64,000 nt of DNA from Aplysia californica (lineage: Eukaryota > Mollusca > Gastropoda > Aplysiida > Aplysiidae): assembly GCF_000002075.1 (NCBI RefSeq), contig NW_004797526.1:587319-651318 (forward strand), written 5' to 3'. Positions 24,201 through 46,449 of this stretch are shown here, one piece after another. The position numbers and the translations under genes are program-made. The notes under the pieces were generated by a model that was not told the origin of the DNA, made no database searches, and saw nothing but the letters and a program-made list of their open reading frames with translations. Position 1 is the stretch's first letter; each line of letters begins with the position of its first letter.

Positions 24201-27200
24201 TGACTGAAATGTATTTTGGTTGGTCACTCATAATGAATGCGTCTTAAAGAGAAGGCTTCTCACTTATGTTTGAGTGACCAATGTTTGGTAAGACCTATGA
24301 ATATGATGAAACCAATATGCGTCAATACTCCACAACACTAGAATAGGCCTACAGAATTAAAGATTCGTCAAGTGATCAGCTATGCTCCAAGAACTTATAA
24401 CGTACTTGTTCAATGAATAATAAAAGAAAAATTTCTCAGAATGTCTGATATCATCCATGCATTTACCGGGTTGCAATAGATGATCATCATGACAGGCCGC
24501 CAGGGGTGGTCGCTTGGAAAGCCATGTGGCAGAGCACTCTTCCATGACTATCACAAATAGTTTCCTCAAGTGATCTGATCCCGACTTGTTAGTGTATCAT
24601 ATTAGCACAGCGAGTCAGTCATTAAAATTGCTTTTTTCCACCTCTTTTGTAGTCATCCGTGATTGAGGAATCCATAAAACAGACACATTTCGTTGCATTG
24701 GTGAAAGTGGAACCCCCCCCCCCCACACACACACACAGTTCAGGGGAGGTCACTAAATATTAAGAAAAAGAAACAGTTGTGTCCCTTTTCCCAGGTTCAG
24801 GTCAAACACAAATTCCTGTGTAAACACAGGTTTAGAGGAGCCCTCCAAAGGACCATGCTTTTAGCCTGCAGAGACCACTGTACAGAAACAATAAGCTACA
24901 GACAGCAAAGCATTGAAACAAGATAATACTTACCTGCCACAATTTATTTCACCACAAGTTAAACAGATCCATGGGCTTTCTTCAGTATGACAAACTGCAA
25001 TAAATAGTACACAAAATGAAATCAGACATGCTTTTACTGTGGTACATAAAAAAAATAATTCGTTTTCCTTTGGTGAAAAATATCCACAAAAACATCTTGC
25101 AAGAGTAAAGTATTCTTTTCCAATTTCAAACCGTCTTTTCCATGACGTACACACATTCAATATTGGAGAGAACTTCTCTCATTATCAAGTAAAGTCATTT
25201 TCAAGATGGTCCTAAAAAAAAAAGCCCTGGCTGCTAAGGCTATATCATACTTCGAGGAAAAAAGTCCAGTGGCCACGAGTGGACGATGAGCTCAGGCTCA
25301 CAATAATCATCACAATGTCAAAAGATTCTATGTCAATGATACAGCGTTTTGACGGGTACTGTACATCAGACTTTTAATGCAATTGTTTTTTCACATTTCA
25401 CCCATTTCGCTTTTTGCGAACCTTTTAAATTCGCTATTTAATTTTCCCAGGGAAATTATTTTGGTTCCGATACAGTCGCGCTCCTTTAAACATTTCGTGA
25501 ATAACTTGAATTTGCTGATTTCTTTACAATTTGCGAATCGCTAAAACCCCTCCCTCCGTTATACAGCAGTCACTGGGGTGTGTCCTTGAACTACACACAA
25601 TAACCCTAGCTCAAAAACAGGGCACAGCACAAGGGTGACCAGCAATGGTGTGTATGGATTTTCTAGGTTTGTGATGTTAAAGTAATTCATACATTTACTC
25701 AAGGGAATCATTAGAATGGAGTATATTATTTTTATGAGTTCCAAGTAGTGACAGCATCACTGTCGTCAATAAGGAGTTGCCGCTGTAGTGGTGGTCGAAA
25801 GAAATTCATGATTGTTTGGGCCCTGGCCCTAAGCTCTAGGCTGTCATGCTAAAGGCATGTGGGCAGCTACAGTAGAAACCTGAAATACAGAGATGGTGGG
25901 ACCAGACAAAAAGTCCTGTTACATCCGATCCCTGTTAAATCAGAAATGCAAGGGAAGTAAGCAGTATTTATTCATAGGTAGTTTCCTTTGCCACGAGTAC
26001 CCACGAACCAGGGTTTTGGCCATGTGGTAGGCCTGCGCATGACACATTACACTTGCGTGTAGCTAGGCTAGATCGAAGTCTGCAGCACACAATAAAAAAT
26101 CAAATAAAGTTGACAAACCAAAAGGTGTCAATTCCGACTGTAATACACACAAAAAAAAGAAAAACTGATTCATTATTCTTCAGAGCCATCTCAGTGTTCA
26201 TATTCCAGTCTTTTCAGACTTTCAATTTTTCCCTCGTGAAAATCTCAAGACTCCTGGATCACTTCCTTTTCATCAAATGAAAATACCTCAATGCTTGCTT
26301 TCATGTTAAATTATCAGTTTGTTGTTAACAGCCTTTGTGGTCAGTGAACTGCAGAGTGCTGTATTTCAGACACAGACACAATTTCATAAAAGGTGACTGC
26401 TTGTCAACTGTGTTTGTGTGTGGGCGTTGTTGTCAAATCATTGACTTGGCTTTGGGATATAAGAAAGAAAATGCTGCTGCCAGATGCACACCACCTACGT
26501 TTTAACACTTTGCCGTCTCATCCTGCTGATTGGCGATGTCTACGACCCAGTTTCTTTGGATTTTCCCCAAAATATGATGGCAAAGTAGCATATGCAAACC
26601 CTCAAAACGAAATTTTAAAGAGTAACGCTCACGCACCTCCAAAATTCAAAGGGGATTTGCAGGTTTAATGCGCAATATTTATTATTATATGGGACGGCCT
26701 GGGCGTTGAGTCAAAAAAAAAAAAAAAGGCTATATTTGTGTAAAAATTGCCAGATGGGCGGAAAAATGCAAATGTTGGTTTCTTCAATATATAGATCTAG
26801 ATCTAGATAATTATTTTGACGAGTGCCTGATTTAATTGACAGGAAGCAACAGCGAGCACCTAGCACACCTCTGTGACTGGCCCAAAGTCGCCAAAGATGA
26901 CGTATTTCCACTATCTATTTTTGTCGTCTTCCGGGGCTTCCCTCGCCAGTTGACTAAATGATAGATCTCACCGTGGCGAGCCCACGCCATGGCCATGGGC
27001 TATGTCACTAAGATTCATCGCAGACTACTATGGCTGTGAGTGCGTGCGCGCATGTGTATCATGTGTGCGTACGTGTTTGTGTGATGTGTGTGAGTGTGAG
27101 CACAACTTTGAGGAATGGCCACCTCTATTCTCACCCGGAGTGAGAATAGTGCCGGCGAGTCTTGTGGCTATTCTCACCCGATGCGCGTTCACCAAATTTT

Positions 27201-27327
27201 GCGTTCACCCTAAACCACAGAATTCTACACTGTGATAACAGAAAAATTGTAGAATTCTGTGCCGTGAACAAACGTTCCATTACAACTGTAGCCTACTAAA
27301 AGCGTACAATTTTGTCTGTGGGAAGTG

Positions 27328-27364
<37 letters not shown>

Positions 27365-29033
27365 GAGTAGCGCGAGAACTTCCAGGCAAAACAAAATGGC
27401 GACCCGCGTAGTTCGGCTCGATTCGAAAAGTTAAATAGCCGTAGCATCTTTGTAGACAACCAAATTAATTTACTTTTGTGTTTTAACATCATTTTTAAAC
27501 TTTGTATTGGTCAAGAAAGTGTCTATTCTCACCCGCCCGGAAGTTCTCGCAAGATCAACTCCTCCCCTCTTCTCTCTCTCTCTGTCTCTTTCTGAATACT
27601 GTCTATCGGTGTGGACGATCAAATTGACCAAAACAAAGTTAAAAAATGATGTTAAAACACAAAAGTAAATTAATTTGGTTGTCTACAAAGATGCTACGGC
27701 TATTTAACTTTTCGAATCGAGCCGAACTACGCGGGTCGCCATTTTGTTTTGCCCGGAAATTCTCGCGCTACTCCTCTCTCTCTTTCTCTCTCCACTGCCC
27801 ACAGACAAAATTGTACGCTTTTAGTAGGCTACAGTTGTAATGGGACGTTTGTTCACGGCACAGAATACTACAATTTTTCTGTTATCACAGAGTAGAATTC
27901 TGTGGTTTAGGGTGAACGCAAAATTTGGTGAATGCGCACCGGGTGAGAATAGCCACAAGACTCGCCTGCACTATTCTCACTCCGGGTCAATTTGATCGTC
28001 CACACCGATAGACAGTATTCAGAAAGAGACAGAGAGAGAGAGAAGAGGGGAGGAGTTGATCTTGTGAGAACTTCCGGGCGGGTGAGAATAGCCACTTTCT
28101 TGAGGAAAAGGTAAATCTATGGAACGAAAATTGCTAAGAATGATAACAGAAATTAATACAAAAAACAAGCCTAAACACATCTAAATGTAGATTTAGATCT
28201 AGTCAATAGTATAGTTACTGGCGAGGGAAACCCAGAGTCTTGTGGGAGGCCCCGGAAGATGACAAAATACATGGCTGAAATACTTCATGATCTAATCTAG
28301 ATATTTGGGCCAATCACAGCATGTGTGCTAGGTGCTCGCTGTAGCTTCAAGATTCGTATTTCATTGTCACTGCTGAGATGCCATAATTTCTTTTTTCAAT
28401 ATACGATGGAATATAATGGGCACGATGGAAAATAATGGGCGTACTTTGTAACCTCTTGACTCTGAGAGAATAGGGACAGACTGATGATAGAGAGATCTAC
28501 TGAAACTATCAGTATCATAAGTTATGGTATGACTAAAAAGTAAAAGTAAAGTCTTGATTGTAGATTGTAGAAGTTTTAGAGTAGCCTAGCCTAGATCTAA
28601 ATCTAGGCCTATTCCTATTCCATAATATAAAGGCTAGGCTAGTAACACAGGATAGGCCTAAGCCAGCCCTAAGAAGACAATTTATTTACATAACATTATT
28701 ATTGAATGGGAGAAATAGGCCAAATGAAAAATACATTCCAGACAACACTTAAACTTACTAACCTAGCTACTAGATCTAGATCTAGACATACCACAGACAA
28801 TAGCCTACCTAGATCTAGAACAGATTTTTATCTAAACTAGATCTAGACATCCAGATCTTGCCCAGAATCTAGATCTAGACTTCTGGGCTAGGCTACCAAT
28901 CTACATGACTCTAATTTGTAGTTTGTTGTGCACACCTACCAGAACACTTGAAAATTGGGCTTTCCGTGCTCGGCGTTACATTTGACAAATCAAATGCTAT
29001 TCTTGCACTTCCTTCTATGTGCGGACACTCCAT
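6254..29033 (-). CDS. usp3: USP3-type ubiquitin carboxyl-terminal hydrolase, 15 coding exons
   Basis: Exons (minus strand): 29033-28940, 24994-24934, 23553-23464, 22853-22737, 17545-17458, 15896-15811, 15241-15128, 14797-14684, 13775-13555, 13228-13148, 11866-11748, 10798-10679, 9392-9319, 7380-7340, 6504-6254. All junctions are GT-AG and all phases fit, giving 1671 nt and 556 aa (human USP3 is 520 aa). The protein starts MECPH as human USP3 does. A zf-UBP zinc finger covers residues 3-85. The Cys box [17 protein letters not shown] holds catalytic Cys169; the His box GSGHYTAY holds His465, and HFNDS supplies Asp481. The family removes ubiquitin from histones H2A/H2B and DNA-damage proteins in the nucleus. 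Oddities: the finger loop between GHAKEHHE and VCMDC is shorter than I recall for human; a tail of about 55 residues with a polyQ run follows the catalytic domain; the exon 5 donor (GTTTGT) is weak and is the least certain boundary. Confidence 0.93.
7867..8664. mobile_element. Tc1/mariner-pogo-like MITE (family 1), usp3 intron 13
   Basis: The ends are CAGTTGAACCTGTGTAAGAC and, inverted, CAGTCGAACCTGTCTTAAC, each next to a TA dinucleotide (7865-7866 and 8665-8666). TA duplication with CAGT termini is typical of Tc1/mariner and pogo elements. It is 798 bp with no transposase frame, so non-autonomous. It shares termini with copies at 16388-17150 and 62546-63388. Confidence 0.7.
8831..9184. mobile_element. 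MITE with 13-bp inverted termini, superfamily unassigned
   Basis: The termini ATGGGCCATTCCA and TGGAATGGCCCAT are perfect inverted repeats. The flanking bases ACAA (8827-8830 and 9185-9188) may be a 4-bp target duplication. It lies in usp3 intron 13, next to the family 1 MITE, and is non-coding. Confidence 0.45.
9592..9761 (-). repeat. SINE with 12-bp target-site duplication
   Basis: This copy lies in usp3 intron 12. It is flanked by the identical 12-mer CGTCACCTTTCA at 9580-9591 and 9762-9773, the sign of LINE-type target-primed insertion. The body is shared with 5529-5655 and 59309-59492. The minus-strand tail reads TTGCGAGCGCCGTAACACC. No clear tRNA A/B boxes were found in the head. Confidence 0.75.
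10238..10605. repeat. Diverged tandem duplication, period 186 bp, usp3 intron 12
   Basis: CCCCTTTCAAATTAAAT recurs at 10238 and 10424, each followed by CCTTGC...GACTTTGACCA and then GACACCCAGAAAGAAA-like sequence. The two units are clearly homologous but diverged. No coding content was found. Confidence 0.6.
11060..11275 (+). repeat. SINE of the same family, opposite orientation, with unrelated insert
   Basis: Family sequence (TATGTTTGTCACTCTCTT) begins on the plus strand, is interrupted by about 110 bp of unrelated sequence, and resumes at CGCTCATATGACCTTATGC. It ends near TACTATAT. It lies in usp3 intron 11. No clear target-site duplication was seen. Confidence 0.5.
12586..12685. other. 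Assembly gap (100 N) in usp3 intron 10
   Basis: There are exactly 100 N, the usual placeholder for a gap of unknown size, directly after an 11-base C run. Open frames read across it are meaningless. No usp3 exon is missing: the exons on both sides join in phase. Confidence 0.95.
12705..12800. repeat. Two tandem copies of a 54-bp unit resembling MITE family 1 ends
   Basis: CTTTTC(T/C)CCTCAACAATGG occurs at 12711 and 12765. Each unit ends in TTAAGACATGTCCAACTGTA or CTAAGACATGTCCAAGTG. Read inverted (CAGTTGGACATGTC..CGCCCATTG) this resembles a family 1 terminus. The other end may lie in the assembly gap. Confidence 0.4.
16231..17308. mobile_element. piggyBac-like MITE, usp3 intron 5
   Basis: The perfect 15-bp inverted ends TTAACCCTTCCAGCC and GGCTGGAAGGGTTAA include the TTAA target duplications (16231-16234 and 17305-17308). 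GTGCAC is also shared just inside. TTAA plus CCC termini mark piggyBac-type elements. Of its 1078 bp, 763 bp is a nested Tc1/mariner-like MITE (16388-17150), so the original was only about 315 bp. Confidence 0.7.
16388..17150. mobile_element. Tc1/mariner-pogo-like MITE (family 1) nested in a piggyBac-like MITE
   Basis: The termini CAGTCGAACCTG and CAGGTTCGACTG are a perfect 12-bp inverted repeat flanked by TA at 16386-16387 and 17151-17152. The GACGGC just inside is also shared. The interior is homologous, in reverse orientation, to 62546-63388 (for example GAGTGCCATGGTAAAA). It has no transposase frame. It sits wholly inside the 16231-17308 element and must be younger than it. Confidence 0.75.
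17890..20512 (+). CDS. piggyBac transposase, two exons
   Basis: Exon 1 17890-18433, intron 18434-19235 (GTAAGA..CACAG), exon 2 19236-20512; 606 aa, close to the usual 560-600. The start is the ATG at 17890. The N-terminus is acidic and Ser-rich. Catalytic aspartates fall at D267 (EISIDES), D347 ([10 protein letters not shown]) and D458 (FMGGVDHFD), nearly the positions known for Trichoplusia ni piggyBac (268, 346, 447); D461 follows. A C-terminal Cys/His-rich zinc domain ([21 protein letters not shown]) covers about residues 559-592. The family excises and inserts DNA at TTAA. The splice joins ..FIGLQI-A-MGFSP.. in frame across the conserved family segment, which supports the intron. No internal stop or frameshift is visible, so it may be functional. 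Confidence 0.92.
20931..22407. repeat. Four tandem units of about 370 bp in the 3' part of the piggyBac element
   Basis: Units: 20931-21300, 21301-21668, 21669-22037, 22038-22407. Each runs from a GCCTCCGATTTAGACTG-like start through TCAAAATGGCCGCC-like and AATTTCATGATGATAC-like motifs to CTGAACCACCC. Units 2 and 3 are nearly identical, unit 1 is more diverged and unit 4 most so, as expected if the middle of the array was homogenised or duplicated last. No coding frame persists across units. Confidence 0.85.
23864..24880. mobile_element. Tc1/mariner-like MITE (family 2), usp3 intron 2
   Basis: The left end CAGTAGTCTCCGCC and inverted right end CAGTGGTCTCTGC are flanked by TA at 23862-23863 and 24881-24882. 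It is 1017 bp with no transposase frame, and carries a C-tract followed by a CA run at 24713-24738. Confidence 0.55.
26502..26709. mobile_element. Possible degenerate piggyBac-like MITE, usp3 intron 1
   Basis: The left end TTAACACTTTGCCGTCTCAT resembles the inverted right end TCAACGCCCAGGCCGTCCC. The right TTAA would be mutated to TTGA. Only partial terminal identity, so tentative. Confidence 0.3.
27133..28103. repeat. Interlocking inverted repeats A-B-A'-B' in usp3 intron 1
   Basis: Arm A (27133-27514) is the reverse complement of A' (27624-27987). Arm B (27511-27629) is the reverse complement of B' (27985-28103). The order A, B, A', B' interlocks rather than nests. Modules meet at GGTCAA/TTGACC. 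GGCTATTCTCACCCG-like termini occur six times in both orientations. A carries an extra GA run absent from A'. The arms encode the same short antisense frame twice, which is a by-product of the repeat. Arms look over 90% identical by eye, so formation was recent. Confidence 0.85.
27331..27364. repeat. GA run inside arm A of the inverted repeat
   Basis: GAGA interrupted once by AAAG. The matching part of A' (27776-27793) is much shorter, so the run expanded after, or contracted in, one arm. Confidence 0.8.
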
Positions 29034-30081
29034 TGCAATCAGAATGGTGATTTGCGATTTTTAAAAAAATCAGACGTTTGCATATGTTGTAAGAGATGTT
29101 TCAATCGACAGACTCTGAACCAAGCAGACGTCTTGTTCTTCTTTGTGAAACAAATCGAGCCAAGGCTATTTGAGCGATGCTTGTGTGCACCGACCTAGCC
29201 CCACTCCACAAGGCATTGTTCGATTCTGAAAGAGCCGCTCGCCATGTGTAAAAATGGAGTCTGAATTAATCCACTTGCAATTATAATTCACAACTTTTGC
29301 AGAAATTTAAGAAAATGCCGATCAAAGAACAAGGCACTGCTTTTTTTTTCGAAATGAGCTTTTGATTTTGATTCCAATAGAGAAAGCCAGTACAATACTA
29401 GGCCTACATGAAATACACAGACATCATTAGGATCAACCATGAGACCAAGTGCCAGATAGCTGGGAGTTTTCCGGAACATCTATTACACACATTCTTGAAC
29501 AGCAAATAAATAGATATGTATTAGGTTTTAATTCTTCACTTTTTGCCCAAATATTTCAAAATAACAATTTTATAATCTGATCAAAATCAGCATTTCCATT
29601 TAGTTTATGAGCTATATATTTTGGCATGAGGAAATTCTTGTTGTGCCAACTGGCATTGTTTCTAATGTCTCACTTTGAACTCACCGGTGAGGTCATATAT
29701 TTTCTGTATCACTACTCCATTTTTAAAATTATGATCAAAACAATATTTAGCCACTATATTGTGCAAACAATACTCATTTGCAATTTGTTTAGAGCTTTGA
29801 TATTATGATGAAATGAGAAAGTATTTGAAATCGTTGCATATGCCTATGATGACAGTAATGGATTCCTTTTCTTTCGCGGATGGCCGCGATATCGGATTTG
29901 CACTGCTTCTCTCTATTTTTTTTCAGGATGAAATAAGAAAAATAACATGTAAAATTTAATGGTCGTGTTGGGGCAGCAAAAAAACTTGAAATGTATTTCC
30001 CACCAGAAGAAAAATTTCCGTTCCTAATTGTTACCCATTTGAAATTTCATTTAGACGTAGCGCTGTGTAGAAAACGCTGCT

Positions 30082-30116
30082 GCACAGAATTCTACACTTA
30101 GTGTAGAATTCTGTGC
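30082..30116. repeat. Perfect 17-bp hairpin
   Basis: GCACAGAATTCTACACT is followed by one T and then its exact reverse complement. The same CACAGAATTCTAC motif occurs inside arms A and A' (27217 and 27890 regions), so it may be a fragment of that repeat family. Confidence 0.8.
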
Positions 30117-30411
30117 GCTGCTGTCAAATTTCATAATTCTATCTGGTAGCAGTATTTGGCGTATTTATACGGTACTTAACCAGTAAATAATAGTAAAAAA
30201 AAAATACAAACAATTATAACAGAATTACATTAATTTACAAGCTTGAAGTTGTGACTATAAAAAGTAGATCTTATTGAATGTATGTAGATCTAATTAAAAG
30301 CATATTAGATGAAAATTGAAAATAACTTCTTATATCTGCATAAGAAAAAATGTGAAGCGTGTAGGCCTATTATAATAATATATATATGTATAATTTAATG
30401 TGTTTGTGTTT

Positions 30412-30442
<31 letters not shown>

Positions 30443-30510
30443 GGTAGTAGCACTATTAAAAAAAAAAGTAATGTAGGACACACTCGAATCTGGGCGTCTC
30501 ATACATCTAC

Positions 30511-30650
30511 TTTTTCTTCTTCTTCTTCTTCTTCTCCTTCTCCTTCTTCTTCTTCCTCTTCTTCTTCTCCTTCTTCTTCTTCTTCTTCTTCTTCTTCTTC
30601 TTCTTCTTCTTCTTCTTCTTCTTCTTCTTCTTCTTCTTCTTCTTCTTCTT
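30511..30650. repeat. CTT trinucleotide microsatellite
   Basis: An almost unbroken CTT/TTC run of 140 bp, preceded by a GT run and an 18-base G tract near 30427. The poly-Ser open frame across it is an artefact of the repeat. Confidence 0.95.
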
Positions 30651-30985
30651 CATTGGTGACCGTGATACCCTCGCATATTCTCTCCGTCCACGTTGTGGGT
30701 CCTCGAGATCCTGATCAGCTCAGTTTTTTTCTGTGTGTGTTGTTTGTCATAAAATTTGCATAAAGGCCAACTGAGTAAATGCTGTTCTCCATCTTTCTTT
30801 GCTTTTCTTTTCCTCTGTCTGTCCAAACAATCGCAACTTCTCAAGCCCATTTGTTCTATTATTTGTGTGGCCAAAGAATCTCAATTATTGTCTCATTATT
30901 ATGAGAATAATAGAATCTAATATTGGATCTCTATTCGGCTTTTTACTTGCACGGCGTCACTGGTGATGCCATGGCAGCGGGAATT

Positions 30986-31268
30986 TCAAAATGGCGTCCT
31001 TTTGTAAACAAATTATAATAAAAAGTTACAGGTTCGTTTCTGGCTCTGCCAAACCTGCTTTATTAAATGTCTGTTCTTGCCAAAGAGTTCGATATTAGAA
31101 AATCAGTGTTTTCAAGAGCTGAGAAGGGATTAGGAATGTTCTTGTGTTTGTTTATACTCATGACCAATCCACGAAGAGAGAGCAATGCAAGTCTTGACGT
31201 GTTACCGACCGCCACCATTGTTGAAAACTTGAAATGGTGCCAGCGGTCTCGGCGAAAGAACTTGTAAA
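30986..31268 (+). other. Possible non-coding first exon of kif24
   Basis: The first kif24 coding exon begins with a splice acceptor (33149) eight bases before its ATG, so an upstream non-coding exon must exist. A strong donor (AAA|GTAAGT) at 31269 and a YY1-like AAAATGGCGTC near 30989 make this stretch a candidate. The exact start is unknown. Confidence 0.3.
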
Positions 31269-33157
31269 GTAAGTTTACCAATACGTCACTCTCTAAATTT
31301 GAAACATTCCATTTCAATGTTTGATATTCTTTTTGTTGGTGTTTTCCAATGAGTGCTAGTTTTCCCATGATGATAGTGTTTTGATTTTTTAAATGTTATA
31401 TCTACATTATATTTACGTTATTTGGGTGTTGAATTGGAATACGGATACAAGCAGGAAAGGAAGACCACATGTGAACACAGTACAATCTACGATACAGTCA
31501 GTTGATCCACAAAAATATGCATTTGATCAAAATATTTGCTTAAGCCCTGAAACCCTTCAGCTTGTCCCTACCTGTAGAGGTATCGATCAGTGCGCTATAG
31601 CTGTAGTCTATAGTTTAAAAAGCAGCTAGATCTGGCTGCAATTTTTATGTCATCTAGATCTAGATCTAATAGATCTATAAGTTCATGGATTTGGTGAAGC
31701 ATCTTTTTTTTTTTTCGAACTATACAAATTAAATAAGCTAAAAAGCTAATGTATTGTTTCAATGCCACAAGAGAGAAATGAGTCGAAGGAGATTCTGGCA
31801 TGATTGTTGATGGTTGATTCTGTGAGGGAACTGAAAATCCATGACCATTATTCTTAAAGGTGTAAAGCAGTGTTTAAACACTCTCAATCTTATTTTAATG
31901 TACAATACCATAGATCTGGTATATTTACTTCATAATATGGTCTTTGTGTTGGTGTAGACCATGCAATAGATCTTGTAAATGATCTAGCATCTACTGCCAC
32001 TATAATTATATATAGATCTATATTACTGAGATTTTCATACCGCATTTTTTGGGTTTATTGTTTTCATTTTCGTACCTTTGCTTTTTGTCGAGATTTAACA
32101 ATGGAAATGATTCCCCACCCTTCACTCTGATTATAACTAGTTTGCTTTTGTTTTTCAGATTTTAAGTCATTATATATATGGGATTTGAGACTGAAAAATT
32201 ATTGAAACTGAAGCAAGAAACAAAGATCATTTGCAATTAGAGAGGGAAGCTATATTTATAATTCACAAACAGTTGTGAAAGGTACAATGATTAACTGTTC
32301 ATTGAGTCTAACTGAGGAGGTATATCCTTTAAAATCTTGTTTTGATTAACTGATATTATGAGGACTGTCACTTATGTACGCGACCACAATCAACATTTAT
32401 TATATTCCAGTAAATTTTTCACTTTCCTTAATTTTTTTTATAGCTTGCCATGAAAAAGGGTGAAAAATTTAACAAAAAAGGGATTCTTCTATTTCTAATA
32501 ATTGAAACATAAGGTTTGTGAGTCTAAGGAGGAGTTTAACCTTCCCAAGTCTTGATAAAGATAATTATTATGTTATTGGTATAGAGGTTTCTGAAGTAAG
32601 TTGTGTTGCTGTAGGTGGTGATGAATGATGTAAGAACCAAAATATAGAATAGCTGCTTGCAACCGTGAGGAAATTTGGTAAATTTAATGTTTTTCTTGCT
32701 TTCTTAAATATAGGGCTAGGTTTTTGGGTTCAACACCACAGGCGGGAAGGTCTTTGCCTGAAATTGTTTGGCTTTCAATTATCTTAAGCTTAACCAGGGC
32801 ATCCTATAATATGCTATCATAAGAGGCTCTGCATGTCTTGCAGTTACATGTGAAAATGGAGCTTGGGATGTCTCTACCTGATAGATGGCTTTATTTGAAA
32901 ATTGGAAGCACCTTTATCACAGGCAGCAAGACTGTCCAGCCAAGTGTTAAACGATATGTCATAAGCTTGAGAAGTGTTGTGAGTTGTCTATTGAAAGCAA
33001 ACAATTTTAAAGCTTTTTTCACTCCAACGGGTTTCAGAATCGTTGAAGTACACAAACAAACTGTTAAAACTATTAATTGAAAAGAATTAGGCCTGTTGTC
33101 CTGTTTGATTTACCGCATACATGAATTAATTTCTTTTGTTATCTTTCAGGCTTTGAC

Positions 33158-45421
<12,264 letters not shown>

Positions 45422-45559
45422 ACATACCATGAACATGGTAACAGTAAAACTCAGAACGAGTACCAGTTGACATAAACATGTTTTTATTTAAGAATTATGG
45501 ATTTTCAGCTTGTTTTAAATGCTGATTTAAGTTTGAAAACGAGTTAATTGGCCCTTTCT

Positions 45560-45601
<42 letters not shown>

Positions 45602-45890
45602 AATATACTTGAGTTCTGATCCCCAACCTGCTCATATGTGCAAGGGCACAAAATTATAGCATAAATTGTCACCAAGACTGGTTTCAAGCATTGTTGTTTT
45701 TATTTTTTTATATTTTAGATGCCATAAAATGTCAGCTAACCCATAAGTTTGTATTTAGTTCTTGCCATAATTTCATTTACAATTATGGTGCTCTTACCTA
45801 TTTCCATGAAAATGAAATCAAGAACGCCATTCATTTGTTATATTTGTCTTAGTTTCACAGGGAAGTAATCTCTGAGAATTTTATGAGTTA

Positions 45891-46449
45891 GGCTGGTCCC
45901 AGAGTGGCTCTGTAGGTCTGATCTGTAGCTCGCCTAGCTCGTACCATGCAAATGAACGTATACATTATCGTGTGGCTGAGCAGCGTCACTGTATGATCTG
46001 TCCGTTGTCCGCTGAGCTGCGGGACGTGTCAGACGTGCTATTCAACAGTGTTGTAAAAACACAATGGACATGTGTCACTCGCAGCCTCGCTTTGTGTTCA
46101 TTTTCGACTGAAATTCTTCATAGATCATCAAAGTCAGCAAGAAGTAAGTATTATTAGGTGCTTTACTATAAGATATTGATGCTAGCTTCAACACTTGACC
46201 ACAGAATCCCAAGAAATGCACTTTATCCTACATTAAAATTTCGAATCAAGAGGTTGACCTAGTTTTGACTGTTTGTTTACATTCGTAGGCCTGTGTGCTT
46301 TTAGTTTTAGCCTAGTGCGGCTGTGCTGATACACAGAGGGCACTCACTCAGACATAGAAGCCAACGCACAGTGCGGCTATGGTGACACATAGACGGCGTG
46401 TGCTTGGCAAGCTAAATGTCAGACTTACAGAGCCACTCTGGGACCAGCC
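45891..46449. mobile_element. PIF/Harbinger-like MITE just downstream of kif24
   Basis: The termini GGCTGGTCCCAGAGTGGCTC.. and inverted copy match over about 30 bp with one mismatch, flanked by TTA at 45888-45890 and 46450-46452. A 3-bp TTA/TAA duplication is the Harbinger signature. It is 559 bp with no transposase frame. The near-perfect termini suggest a young insertion, probably inside the kif24 3' UTR. Confidence 0.7.

Larger units (their letters stand above)
29034..33157. other. Divergent intergenic region between usp3 and kif24
   Basis: The two genes point away from each other, so both promoters should lie here. It contains AGATCT/TCTAGA-rich stretches near 31640-31680, a hairpin at 30082-30116, a GT/G/CTT microsatellite block at 30400-30650 and an AAAATGGCGTCC motif at 30989. 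No protein-coding frame of note was found. Confidence 0.55.

Noticed and set aside
25870-26370. Possible further MITE (CAGTAGAAACCTGAAATACAG with an inverted CTGTATTTCAG near 26360)
   Set aside because: Only an internal 11-bp inverted match; no matching right terminus or second TA was found.
27280-27840. Two nearly identical short proteins ([17 protein letters not shown]..)
   Set aside because: They arise because arms A and A' are inverted copies. There is no start context, domain or codon bias to suggest a gene.
30386-30763. 125-codon frame with long poly-Ser
   Set aside because: It reads through GT, G and CTT microsatellites and has no homologous or splice context.
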